Positions 17,384-25,100 of a stretch of 64,000 bases of DNA are shown here, in pieces. Source of the stretch: Achromobacter xylosoxidans (lineage in GTDB: Bacteria > Pseudomonadota > Gammaproteobacteria > Burkholderiales > Burkholderiaceae_B); assembly GCF_001457475.1 (NCBI RefSeq), contig NZ_LN831029.1, forward strand, positions 5,084,001 to 5,148,000, read 5' to 3'. Under the pieces are notes generated by a model. It did no database searches. It saw nothing but the letters and a program-made list of their open reading frames with translations, and was not told where the DNA came from. The position numbers and the translations under genes were made by a program. How positions within the stretch are numbered: the stretch's first letter is position 1; every line of letters begins with the position of its first letter.

Positions 17384-18853
17384 TTATTCATCCTTTGCGG
17401 AGATCTTGTCCGCGAGGCTGGCCGGCAGCCACAGGAACGCCAAGCCGATCACGATCGGCAGGATGCGCCCGCTGAAAATGTTGCCAATATTGAGGAAGCC
17501 CATGGCGATGGTCGCGAACCAGGCCCATTTGCGGTAACCGCCGGACAAGGCGGCGCGCGGCATCGCTTTCTGCCTGGCCAGCTCGGGGTTGCCGAACCAT
17601 TCGGCCAGTTGCGCGGGCGCGACCGGTGCGGCGGCCGACCAGCCCACTTCGGCCGGAGCCTGCTCCCGGGTGAGCTTGAGATTGCCCGCCTTGTAGTCGG
17701 TGATCTGGGTGCGGTCGCCGACCTTCACGCGCCAGTTGAAGGCGCCCAGCGCCAGGTCGACGCGCGACGTGTAGTCGTACAGCTTGTGGTACAGCTTGGA
17801 ACGCCAGCGCACGCTGGTGGCATTGTTGTGGCTGGGCCAGGTATCGCAGACCTGCACGCGTTCCCAGCCCTCGTCGGTCTCGACCAGCCAGGTGAAGCCC
17901 TTGACCGGACTGAACAGCAGGTATTCGATCCAGTCCGACGGTTCTTCCGGATCCGGGTCCGCGCACTTCATCAGGCCGATCAAGGTGTAGGTCGTGCCGT
18001 CGATCCTGGCGGTGGCGCCCAGCGCCAGCGTGGTCTTGATGGCCCGGACCTTGCGCGCCTTGTCGATGACTTCGGCGGTTTCACCGGCGCAATCGACGGT
18101 GGCCGCGCAGGACGGGCACACCACCTGGGTCGCCATGGCCGCCACGAAGCTGATGGGCGCGCCGCAGTTGGGGCAATCGAGCGCCTTGATCTGGCCGCGG
18201 AAGCGCCCGGCGGTTTCCTCGACCTGCTCGTTCGAGCGCAGCGTGGAGGCCTGCATGGCAGACAGGTCGAAGGCCTTGCCGATATAGAGTTCGGGCTGCG
18301 GGCCGTCGGAAAAATCCAGCGTGAGAAAGGCATCCAGGCTGCGGAAGTCCGCCACCTTGGCCTCCCAGCCATCGCCAGGCACGAACGGCAATTCGCCCTG
18401 CGCGCCGCCGGCGCGGCAGCGGCGCACGTCGGAGGCGGTGAAGCGCTGGCCGTCCAGCTTCAGGTCATCGCCCGCGGCGATGTCGGCAAATGCCGGCAGG
18501 CCCTGCACCGTCTTGACCTTGCGGCGACGGGTGATGGCGTACTGGCCGGAAGCATCCGACAGCCAGCCGTCCGAGCCGTCATCGAACCACAGGTACCACT
18601 CGTTCCAGAAGCCGTCCTCGTAGCGCAGCTGGATGCGGCCGATCAAATCGAAGCGCTTGCCCTCGAACTTGCCGGAAGCGCCCAGGCACAGCGGCGAATA
18701 GTCTTCCAGGACATCGGCGGTCTCGCCGATGCGCCTGACCGATTCGGCGTCCTTGAGCAGCGTGCTGCGGCAGGCGCCGCAGACCGCCATGACCGATGCC
18801 GTGGAAGTGAACTTGACGGGCGCTCCGCACTGCGGACACAGGACCTGCTGCAT
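17384..18853 (-). CDS. DUF4178 protein with two zinc ribbons and C-terminal membrane segments
   Basis: The 489-aa protein is an internal duplication. Zinc ribbon 1 (C6, C9, C25, C28) is followed by a DUF4178-like beta-rich domain at about 52-195 (EDGFWNEWYLWFDDG). Zinc ribbon 2 (C227, C230, C246, C249) is followed by a second DUF4178 domain at about 275-405 (DWIEYLLFSPVKGFTWL). Two hydrophobic segments at about 444-460 and 463-480 would anchor the C-terminus in the membrane. DUF4178 has no established biochemical role. The gene lies 13 bp downstream of the SPFH gene and 3 bp upstream of the 52-aa ORF. A structural or ligand-presenting role at the membrane is my inference. Confidence 0.85.
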   Translation of the reverse strand: MQQVLCPQCGAPVKFTSTASVMAVCGACRSTLLKDAESVRRIGETADVLEDYSPLCLGASGKFEGKRFDLIGRIQLRYEDGFWNEWYLWFDDGSDGWLSDASGQYAITRRRKVKTVQGLPAFADIAAGDDLKLDGQRFTASDVRRCRAGGAQGELPFVPGDGWEAKVADFRSLDAFLTLDFSDGPQPELYIGKAFDLSAMQASTLRSNEQVEETAGRFRGQIKALDCPNCGAPISFVAAMATQVVCPSCAATVDCAGETAEVIDKARKVRAIKTTLALGATARIDGTTYTLIGLMKCADPDPEEPSDWIEYLLFSPVKGFTWLVETDEGWERVQVCDTWPSHNNATSVRWRSKLYHKLYDYTSRVDLALGAFNWRVKVGDRTQITDYKAGNLKLTREQAPAEVGWSAAAPVAPAQLAEWFGNPELARQKAMPRAALSGGYRKWAWFATIAMGFLNIGNIFSGRILPIVIGLAFLWLPASLADKISAKDE

Positions 18854-18866
18854 GGGCGTGCGGCGC

Positions 18867-19904
18867 TCAGCTGGTGAGTTTCTTCAGGACTTCGGCCTTG
18901 GCCGTGTCGTAATCGGCCGGCGTGATCAGGCCCTTGTCCAGCAAGTCCTTGAGCTGCTGCAGCCGCTGCACCGGATCGGCGCCAGCGCCGGCGGCCGCCC
19001 CCGCTGCCGCGGCCCCGGCCGCGGCGCCCGCAGCCGGCTGGCCCTGGGCCACGCCCAGGCCGGCGGCCATGGTCTGGCCCAGCGCCGCGCCGGCCGCCAG
19101 GCCCGCGCCGATGCCGGCGATGCCGCCTTCGTTCTGGGCCGCCAGCGGGATCGAGGTGGCGGTCTGGTACTGGGTGAATTTGCCCAGGTCGCCAGCCATG
19201 CCCATCGAGATCCGCGTATCCAGCGCCTTCTGCAATTCCTCGGGCAGCGACACATTCTCGACCGTGAAGTTGTCGAGTTTGACGCCATAGCGGTCGAACA
19301 CCGGGCCCAATTGCTCGGCGATGCTCTGCGACATCAGGCCCTGGTTGCCGGCGATATCCAGGAACGGCACCTTGGATCCGCCCAGCGCCGTGGTCATGGC
19401 CGCGACCACCATGTTGCGCAGTTGCATTTCCAGGTCGTCGACGGTGTAGACGTCGCGCGTGCCGCTGATCTCGCGGTAGAACTTGGCCGGGTCGGTGATC
19501 TGGTACGAGTACACGCCGAAGGCGCGCAGCCGCACCATGCCGAACTCGCTGTCGCGCAGCGTCACGGGCTGCGCCGTGCCCCAGCGCCGGCCCAGTTGCA
19601 GGCGGGTGCTGAAGAAGATCACGTCCGACTTGAAGGGCGACTCGAACAGCTTGTCCCAGTTCTTCAGGTACGTCAGCACCGGCAGGGTCTGGGTCGTCAG
19701 CTTGTACATGCCGGGGCCGAACACGTCGGCCACCTTGCCTTCGTTGACGAACACCGCCATCTGCGATTCGCGCACGGTCAGGCTGGCGCCGTACTGGATT
19801 TCGAAATCCTGCATCGGGTGGCGCCAGGCCAGCACGCCGTCGCCGTCCTCGTTCCATTGCAGGATGTCGATAAACTGCTTGCGGATAAATGAACCGAGAC
19901 TCAT
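18867..19904 (-). CDS. SPFH/band-7 (virion-core-protein-like) protein with SHOCT tail
   Basis: The 345-aa protein has an SPFH-type domain at about 25-240 (GASLTVRESQMAVFVNEGKVADVFGPG, split by usual family elements) of the YdjI/'virion core protein' subgroup. A 50-residue Ala/Gly-rich linker at about 262-312 follows, then a C-terminal SHOCT motif (RLQQLKDLLDKGLITPADYDTAKAEVL, residues 315-341; quoted only in part by position elsewhere). SPFH proteins build large membrane-associated rings or scaffolds. SHOCT is a short oligomerisation motif. No N-terminal TM is seen, so it is probably peripheral. It lies 44 bp downstream of the DUF350 gene. The function in this cluster is unproven. Confidence 0.85.
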   Translation of the reverse strand: MSLGSFIRKQFIDILQWNEDGDGVLAWRHPMQDFEIQYGASLTVRESQMAVFVNEGKVADVFGPGMYKLTTQTLPVLTYLKNWDKLFESPFKSDVIFFSTRLQLGRRWGTAQPVTLRDSEFGMVRLRAFGVYSYQITDPAKFYREISGTRDVYTVDDLEMQLRNMVVAAMTTALGGSKVPFLDIAGNQGLMSQSIAEQLGPVFDRYGVKLDNFTVENVSLPEELQKALDTRISMGMAGDLGKFTQYQTATSIPLAAQNEGGIAGIGAGLAAGAALGQTMAAGLGVAQGQPAAGAAAGAAAAGAAAGAGADPVQRLQQLKDLLDKGLITPADYDTAKAEVLKKLTS

Positions 19905-19948
19905 GGCAAGTTCTCCTGTTTCAGATCAAGGTCGACGCGCCTGGCCGC

Positions 19949-20335
19949 TCAGGTCAGGCAGGCGGCGTTGACCACGCCGGCGGCCAGCGAGATCGAACCG
20001 ATCAGGCCGCCCATGGCGATGTTGTTTTCTTCGATGGCCTCGTGCAGCCCGTGGATGGCGCGGGACACGACGGCGTAGACGACCAGTTGCACCACCATGG
20101 CGGCGACGCCCCAGACCAGGAACATGACGAAACTGGCGTGGACCGCGATGCTGGAACAGAGCGTGAAGGAAAAGCCCACCAGGGCGCCGCCGTAGGACAA
20201 CACCGCGGCGATGTTGCCCTCGCGGATCAGCTCGAATTCCTTGTAGCGGGTAACGGTGGTGTAGACGGCGGTGAAAATGCCCAGCATGACCAGCGCCGAG
20301 ACGATGTAGATCAGATAGGTCACGGCCGGATGCAT
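19949..20335 (-). CDS. DUF350 (YjfL/UPF0719) inner-membrane protein
   Basis: The 128-aa protein begins MHPAVTYLIYIVSALVML. Four hydrophobic segments lie at about 5-25, 45-65, 70-90 and 107-125. Conserved features are the short charged loop TRYKEFELIREGN at about 32-44 and the ENNIAMGGLIGSISLAAG C-terminal segment typical of the DUF350 family. I chose the ATG at 20335 because GGGAGAAG precedes it by 2-9 nt; the ATG four codons upstream (20347) overlaps that site. It is the first gene of the minus-strand operon and faces the spermidine-synthase-like gene across a perfect inverted repeat. The molecular role is unknown; a channel or structural function is only inference. Confidence 0.85.
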   Translation of the reverse strand: MHPAVTYLIYIVSALVMLGIFTAVYTTVTRYKEFELIREGNIAAVLSYGGALVGFSFTLCSSIAVHASFVMFLVWGVAAMVVQLVVYAVVSRAIHGLHEAIEENNIAMGGLIGSISLAAGVVNAACLT

Positions 20336-20373
20336 CGCTTCTCCCATAATCGCCCCTTCAGGCCCTAATTGCG

Positions 20374-20405
20374 CGCAGTATATACGGCGCCTTCGATATA
20401 CTGCG
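20374..20405. promoter_or_regulatory. perfect inverted repeat between two divergent polyamine-related operons
   Basis: A 10-bp perfect inverted repeat, CGCAGTATAT at 20374-20383 and ATATACTGCG at 20396-20405, is separated by 12 bp that contain GGCGCC. Each arm carries TATACT, a five-of-six match to a -10 element, pointing outward to its own operon. The site could therefore be a symmetric divergent promoter, an operator, or both. The 95-bp gap holds nothing else. No candidate regulator gene adjoins it. Confidence 0.65.
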
Positions 20406-20430
20406 AACGCATTTTCACGTCGGAACCCCC

Positions 20431-21942
20431 ATGCGCGACCGCGTTCTCATCCTGTCGGTATTGATCGTCGCTTCCTGCGGCCTGGGCTATGAGCTCATCA
20501 GCAGCGCGCTGGCCAGCTATCTGCTGGGGGATTCCATTCTCCAGTTCTCGTCCGTCATCGGCTGCTATCTGTTCGCGATGGGCATCGGATCGTGGTTGTC
20601 AAAATATGTAAGAGACGACGACGTTTTGAATCGATTCATCGACGTCGAACTGGCCGTCGCATTGTTGGGCGGGGTTTCCGCCGCGGTCCTGTTCCTGGTG
20701 TTCGCCTGGCTGTCGGCGCCGTTTCGCGCGGCGTTGTACGCGGGCGTCTTCATTATCGGACTGATGGTCGGCATGGAAATTCCGCTGGTGATGCGGGTAT
20801 TCAACCAGCGCAAGGCCGAGTTCCGCGAAATCGTCAGCCGCGTGCTGACCTTCGATTATCTCGGCGCGCTGGCCGTGTCGCTGATCTTTCCGCTGTTGCT
20901 GGCGCCCAAGCTGGGCCTGCTGCGCACCAGTTTCCTGTTCGGCATGCTCAACGCCGGCGTGGCGCTGTGGACCACCTGGCTGTTCCGCGGCGAGATCCGG
21001 CGTCCGGCCGAACGCGCCGTGCGCGGCGGCGTGGTGCTGGGGCTGCTGGCCCTGGGCTTCCTGTTTTCCGGCCAGATGACGGCGTGGGCCGAAAAGGGCC
21101 TGTACGGCGACGACGTGGTGCACGCCGAGACCACGCCCTACCAGCGCCTGATCGTGACGCGCTGGCACGACGACCTGCGGCTGTACATCAACGGCAACCT
21201 GCAATTCTCGTCGCGCGACGAGCACCGCTACCACGAGTCGCTGGTGATCCCCGGCCTGCAGGCGCTGCCGTGGGCCCGCAACGTGCTGGTGCTGGGCGGC
21301 GGCGATGGCCTGGCGGTGCGCGAGATCCTCAAGTACAAGCATGTGGAGCACGTCACGCTGGTGGACCTGGATCCTGCCATGACGGGCCTGTTCTCGCGCT
21401 CCGAACCGCTGACGAAACTGAACCAGGGCTCGCTGACCGATCCGCGCGTCACCGTCATCAATGACGACGCCGGCCGCTGGCTCGAAAGCCACGCCGAGGT
21501 CTACGACTTCATCGTGGTGGACTTTCCGGATCCGTCCAACTTCGGCCTGGGCCGGCTGTACTCCGTGCCGGTCTACCACCTGATGGCGCGGCACCTGGCC
21601 GAGAACGGCTACATGGTGATCCAGTCGACCTCGCCCTACTTCGCGCCGCGCTCGTTCTGGAGCGTGGACGCCACGCTCAAGGAGGCCGGCCTGAACACCT
21701 GGCCGTACCACGCCTACGTGCCGTCCTTCGGCGACTGGGGCTTCATCCTGGCCGGCAAGCGCCGCGACTACACGCCGCCGACGGCGGTGTCGGTGCCCAC
21801 CCGCTACCTCGACCCCGCCACCCTGCGCGAGCTGTTCCACTTTCCCGCCGACATGCCGGCGCTGGCCATGCCGCCGAACCGCCTGAACGAGCAATCGCTC
21901 GTGCGCTACTTCGACGAGGACTGGCGCAAGGTCATCCGCTGA
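20431..21942 (+). CDS. membrane-anchored spermidine-synthase-like aminopropyltransferase
   Basis: The 503-aa protein has about seven hydrophobic segments in residues 5-215, followed by a cytosolic-type spermidine synthase domain at about 230-445. Family motifs are present: TTPYQRLIV (235-243), DEHRYHES (263-270), the nucleotide-binding GGGDGLAVREIL (289-300) and acidic VDLDP (311-315). The catalytic Asp motif reads DFPDPSN (364-370) instead of the usual D-S/T-S/T-DP, so the flanking residues differ while both Asp remain. It should transfer an aminopropyl group from decarboxylated SAM, which the divergent speD could supply. The acceptor is unknown. Its TGA overlaps the next ATG by 1 nt. Confidence 0.85.
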   Translation: MRDRVLILSVLIVASCGLGYELISSALASYLLGDSILQFSSVIGCYLFAMGIGSWLSKYVRDDDVLNRFIDVELAVALLGGVSAAVLFLVFAWLSAPFRAALYAGVFIIGLMVGMEIPLVMRVFNQRKAEFREIVSRVLTFDYLGALAVSLIFPLLLAPKLGLLRTSFLFGMLNAGVALWTTWLFRGEIRRPAERAVRGGVVLGLLALGFLFSGQMTAWAEKGLYGDDVVHAETTPYQRLIVTRWHDDLRLYINGNLQFSSRDEHRYHESLVIPGLQALPWARNVLVLGGGDGLAVREILKYKHVEHVTLVDLDPAMTGLFSRSEPLTKLNQGSLTDPRVTVINDDAGRWLESHAEVYDFIVVDFPDPSNFGLGRLYSVPVYHLMARHLAENGYMVIQSTSPYFAPRSFWSVDATLKEAGLNTWPYHAYVPSFGDWGFILAGKRRDYTPPTAVSVPTRYLDPATLRELFHFPADMPALAMPPNRLNEQSLVRYFDEDWRKVIR

Positions 21943-23579
21943 TGCGGCGCCGTACCTTCCTGCTGGGCGCCGCCACCGCCGCCGCCGCGGGCACGGCGGG
22001 CTATTACCGTTCGCGCGTGGTCGAGACCACGCCGGACGTGCGCTACCCCGGCATGCAGGCCGGCCACGCGCTGCGCGATGGCGCGGCGTTGCCGCCGTCG
22101 TCCGGCGCCCGGCGCTGCCAGGTGGCGATCCTGGGGTCCGGCGTGGCCGGCCTGTCGTGCGCCTGGAAGCTGGCGCGCGAAGGCTTCACCGATTTCGTCG
22201 TGGTCCAAGGCCCCGAGTACGGCGGCAACGCCGCCGCCGGCAACCGCGACGGGCTGGACTACCCGCTCGGCGCGCACTACCTGCCGCTGCCGTCGATGCA
22301 GTCCACCCACGTGCGCGAGATGCTGGCCGACTTCGGCATCGCCGAGCGCGACGCCTTTGGCGCGCGGCCCTACTACGACGAGTCCATCCTGGCGCACTCG
22401 CCGCAGGAACGCCTGCTGCGCGACGGCCGTTGGGAAGACGGTCTCTTGCCGATGCACGGGTTGCCCCAGGCCGATATCGAGCAGCACCGCAAGTTCCTGG
22501 CGCTGGTGGACCGCCTGCACGGCGCGGTCGGCAACGACGGCCGCAAGGTCTTCTGCATCCCGATCGTGCTGTCCTCGCGCGACCCGGCGTGGCGCGCCCT
22601 GGATGCGCTGACCTTCCGGCAGTGGCTGGAGCGCGAAGGCTACACCTCGCCGGCGCTGCACTGGTATTTGAACTACTGCTGCCGCGACGACTACGGCGCG
22701 CCCTATGACCGGGTCTCGGCCTGGGCCGGGCTGCACTATTTCGCCAGCCGCGACGGCCACGCCGCCAACGCCGCCGAGGGCGCGGTGCTGACCTGGCCCG
22801 GCGGCCTGGCGCCGCTGGTGCAACGGCTGCGCGACGCCATCAGCGCCCGCCTCGGCCACGGCGACTGGCTGTTGCCCGGCACCGCGGCGCGGCTGCATGA
22901 AAGCCCCGCCGGCCCCCGCATCGACTGCCTCGCGCCGGGCGCCGCCGCCAGCGTCTACACGCTGGCGGCGCAACGCGCGGTCTGCGCCATGCCGTTGTTC
23001 GTGGCCCAGCGCATCCTGCCCGACATCCGCGCCTATGGCTACGATCCGGCCACGCACGCCTCGCCGCACGCGCCCTGGCTGGTATCGAACTTCGTCATGG
23101 ACGGCTATCCGCGCGAAGCGCCGGGCGAACCGCTGTCGTGGGACAACGTGGTCTACCAGGGCCAGGCCCTGGGCTACGTGGTCTCGACCCACCAGCTGCT
23201 GCGCGTGGCGCGCTCGCCGCGCACGGTGTTCACCGCCTACCACGCGCTCAGCGACCAAACGCCGCAGGCCGCGCGCCAGTGGCTCGCCGACGCCCGCCCC
23301 GAGGCGCTGCGCGACGAGGCCGCCGCCGACCTGGTGGCCGCCTATGGCGACGAGTTCTGGCGCCGCGCCCGCCAGCTGGAGATCACGGTGCGCGGCCATG
23401 CCATGGCCTCGCCCTATTGCGGCTACCTGTCCAACGCCGGCCTGGCGGCTTTGCGCGAAGTCGACGGCCCGGTGCTGTTCGCCCATGCCGACCTGTCGGG
23501 CTATTCCGTGTTCGAGGAAGCCGCCTGGTGGGGCGTGGCGGCCGCCGGGCGCATCCTGGGGCAGCGGCCCGCCGCCTAA
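21942..23579 (+). CDS. Tat-exported FAD-dependent oxidoreductase (amine-oxidase-like)
   Basis: The 545-aa protein starts MRRRTFLLGAATAAAAG, a twin-arginine signal. A Rossmann FAD-binding motif follows (VAILGSGVAGLSCAWKLAREG within residues 61-81, the GxGxxG core being GSGVAG). The C-terminal YSVFEEAAWWGVAAAGRIL resembles the second FAD-contact segment of flavin amine oxidases. It is translationally coupled (TGATG) to the membrane aminopropyltransferase-like gene. If the Tat signal is real, the oxidase acts in the periplasm or on the outer face of the membrane, where it might oxidise an exported polyamine-type product. The substrate is unknown. Confidence 0.8.
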   Translation: MRRRTFLLGAATAAAAGTAGYYRSRVVETTPDVRYPGMQAGHALRDGAALPPSSGARRCQVAILGSGVAGLSCAWKLAREGFTDFVVVQGPEYGGNAAAGNRDGLDYPLGAHYLPLPSMQSTHVREMLADFGIAERDAFGARPYYDESILAHSPQERLLRDGRWEDGLLPMHGLPQADIEQHRKFLALVDRLHGAVGNDGRKVFCIPIVLSSRDPAWRALDALTFRQWLEREGYTSPALHWYLNYCCRDDYGAPYDRVSAWAGLHYFASRDGHAANAAEGAVLTWPGGLAPLVQRLRDAISARLGHGDWLLPGTAARLHESPAGPRIDCLAPGAAASVYTLAAQRAVCAMPLFVAQRILPDIRAYGYDPATHASPHAPWLVSNFVMDGYPREAPGEPLSWDNVVYQGQALGYVVSTHQLLRVARSPRTVFTAYHALSDQTPQAARQWLADARPEALRDEAAADLVAAYGDEFWRRARQLEITVRGHAMASPYCGYLSNAGLAALREVDGPVLFAHADLSGYSVFEEAAWWGVAAAGRILGQRPAA

Positions 23580-23612
23580 GATCGACGGCTGATCGACGGC
23601 TGATCGACGATC
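23580..23612. repeat. short tandem repeat, about 11-bp unit
   Basis: GATCGACGGCT occurs twice in tandem (23580-23590, 23591-23601) followed by a partial third copy GATCGAC and a further GATC. It lies directly after the FAD oxidoreductase stop in a 159-bp gap before the DadA-like gene. It is probably a slippage product; no function is inferred. Confidence 0.5.
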
Positions 23613-23738
23613 ACCTCGGAGCCATCGCGTCGGCCGCATGCCCCACCGGCGGCATCCGTCATGGATAGCCCCCGTCGCCGGCAATCCACCGCTGCCCTAC
23701 AATCGCCCGCTATCCCTGGACTCGCACCGACAATCCCG

Positions 23739-24989
23739 ATGGGCAAGCAAGTCATTGTGTTGGGCGCCGGCATCGTCGGCGTCTGCTGCGCGCTGGAACT
23801 GCAGCGGCGCGGCCTGGACGTCACCCTGGTCGACCGCCAGCCCCCCGGGCTGGAAACCTCGGCCGGCAACGCCGGTGTCCTGGCCCGCAGCTCGCTCATG
23901 CCGTTCAACCACCCCGGCCTGTGGCGCCAGTTGCCACGGTTGTTGCGCAACGACACCGTCCAGTTCCGCTATCGCGTCTCGTACCTCGCCCGCAACCTCG
24001 GTTGGGCGGCAGGCTTCCTGGCGCGCGCCCGGCCGTCGGTGTTCCACGAGACGACGGCGGCGCTCGACAGCCTGATCCGCCTGTCCGCGACCGAGCACCT
24101 GCGGCTGCTGGACGAGGCCGGCGTCCGCCGGCGTCTGCGCGACAGCGGCTGGATCTTCCTGTTCCGTAGTGAGCAGGCCTGGCAGGCCGGCGTCCTGGCG
24201 CGCGATGCCTACGCCCGCCACGACGTGCCGACCCAGGCGCTGGCCCCCGCCGAGCTGGCGCAACTGGAACCGGCGCTGGCGCCGATCTTTTCGCGCGCGC
24301 TGTGGATCCAGGGTTCGTATTCGGTGGACGACCCGGCGGCCGTGACCGCGGCCTACGCCGAGCTGTTCCAACGTTCGGGCGGCACATTGCGGCGCCTGCG
24401 CGCGACCGCCATCCGCCGCGACGGCGGCCGGGGCTGGATCGTGCAGGGCGACACCGGCTCGGACATGCTGACGGCGCCCGACCTGGTGGTGGCGCTGGGC
24501 CCCTGGTCCAAGGAACTGCTCAAGACCACCGGCATCGACCTGCCGCTGGCCTTCGAGCGCGGCTACCACATGCACTACGGCGCCGTCGATGGCCCCGCGC
24601 TGAGCCGCCCCATCTACGACACCGGCGGCGGCTACGTGCTGTCGCCCATGGCGCGCGGCCTGCGGCTGACCACGGGGGTCGAGCTGGACGAGCGCGACGC
24701 GCCGCCCCGGCCGCTGCAACTGGACCTGGCCGAAGCCCGGGCTCGCGAAGCCGTCGGCCTGGGGCCGCGGCTCGATCCCCAGCCCTGGCTGGGCCGCCGC
24801 CCCACGCTGCCGGACAGCCGTCCCATGATCGGCCAGGCGCCGCGCCATCCGGGCCTGTGGCTGGCGCTGGGCCACCAACACATCGGTTTCAGCACCGCGC
24901 CCGGGACCGCGCGGATACTGGGCGAGCTGATGTGCGGCGCCGGCGATCCCGCCCGCCACGCCGCGTTCCGGCCGGGCCGCTTCATCTAG
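23739..24989 (+). CDS. D-amino acid dehydrogenase-like FAD oxidoreductase (DAO family)
   Basis: This 416-aa flavoprotein is of the DAO/DadA family. The FAD-binding motif VIVLGAGIVGVCCALELQRR starts at about residue 5 and is followed by VDRQPPGLETSAGNAGVL, a typical DadA segment. The C-terminal GHQHIGFSTAPGTARIL contains the second FAD-contact region, usually GHgtlGwt. The likely reaction is oxidative deamination of a D-amino acid with electrons passed to the respiratory chain, but the substrate cannot be fixed from sequence. I chose the ATG at 23739 because it starts just before the Rossmann strand; the frame opens at 23661 and the Shine-Dalgarno evidence is weak. A strong terminator follows. 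Confidence 0.82.
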   Translation: MGKQVIVLGAGIVGVCCALELQRRGLDVTLVDRQPPGLETSAGNAGVLARSSLMPFNHPGLWRQLPRLLRNDTVQFRYRVSYLARNLGWAAGFLARARPSVFHETTAALDSLIRLSATEHLRLLDEAGVRRRLRDSGWIFLFRSEQAWQAGVLARDAYARHDVPTQALAPAELAQLEPALAPIFSRALWIQGSYSVDDPAAVTAAYAELFQRSGGTLRRLRATAIRRDGGRGWIVQGDTGSDMLTAPDLVVALGPWSKELLKTTGIDLPLAFERGYHMHYGAVDGPALSRPIYDTGGGYVLSPMARGLRLTTGVELDERDAPPRPLQLDLAEARAREAVGLGPRLDPQPWLGRRPTLPDSRPMIGQAPRHPGLWLALGHQHIGFSTAPGTARILGELMCGAGDPARHAAFRPGRFI

Positions 24990-25022
24990 CGGCGCCGTTC
25001 GCCCGCCCCGCGCCATGGCAGA

Positions 25023-25074
25023 AAGCAAAACGCCCGGCGCCGCCTCCGGAGAGGCCGCGCCGGGCGTTTTGCTT
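25023..25074. terminator. bidirectional Rho-independent terminator
   Basis: A perfect 18-bp stem (25023-25040 with 25057-25074) closes a 16-base loop. The stem base is AAGCAAAACG on one side and CGTTTTGCTT on the other, so each strand ends its hairpin in a T-rich stretch. It sits 33 bp after the DadA-like stop and 27 bp from the stop of the convergent ABC ATPase gene, and should serve both. Confidence 0.85.
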
Positions 25075-25100
25075 GCGCCGCTCAAGGCGCAAGCGCGGAA

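Noticed and set aside
23580..23612. The 11-bp tandem repeat as a CRISPR or attachment site
   Set aside because: The units are directly adjacent with no spacers, there are fewer than three full copies, and no cas or integrase gene is present.
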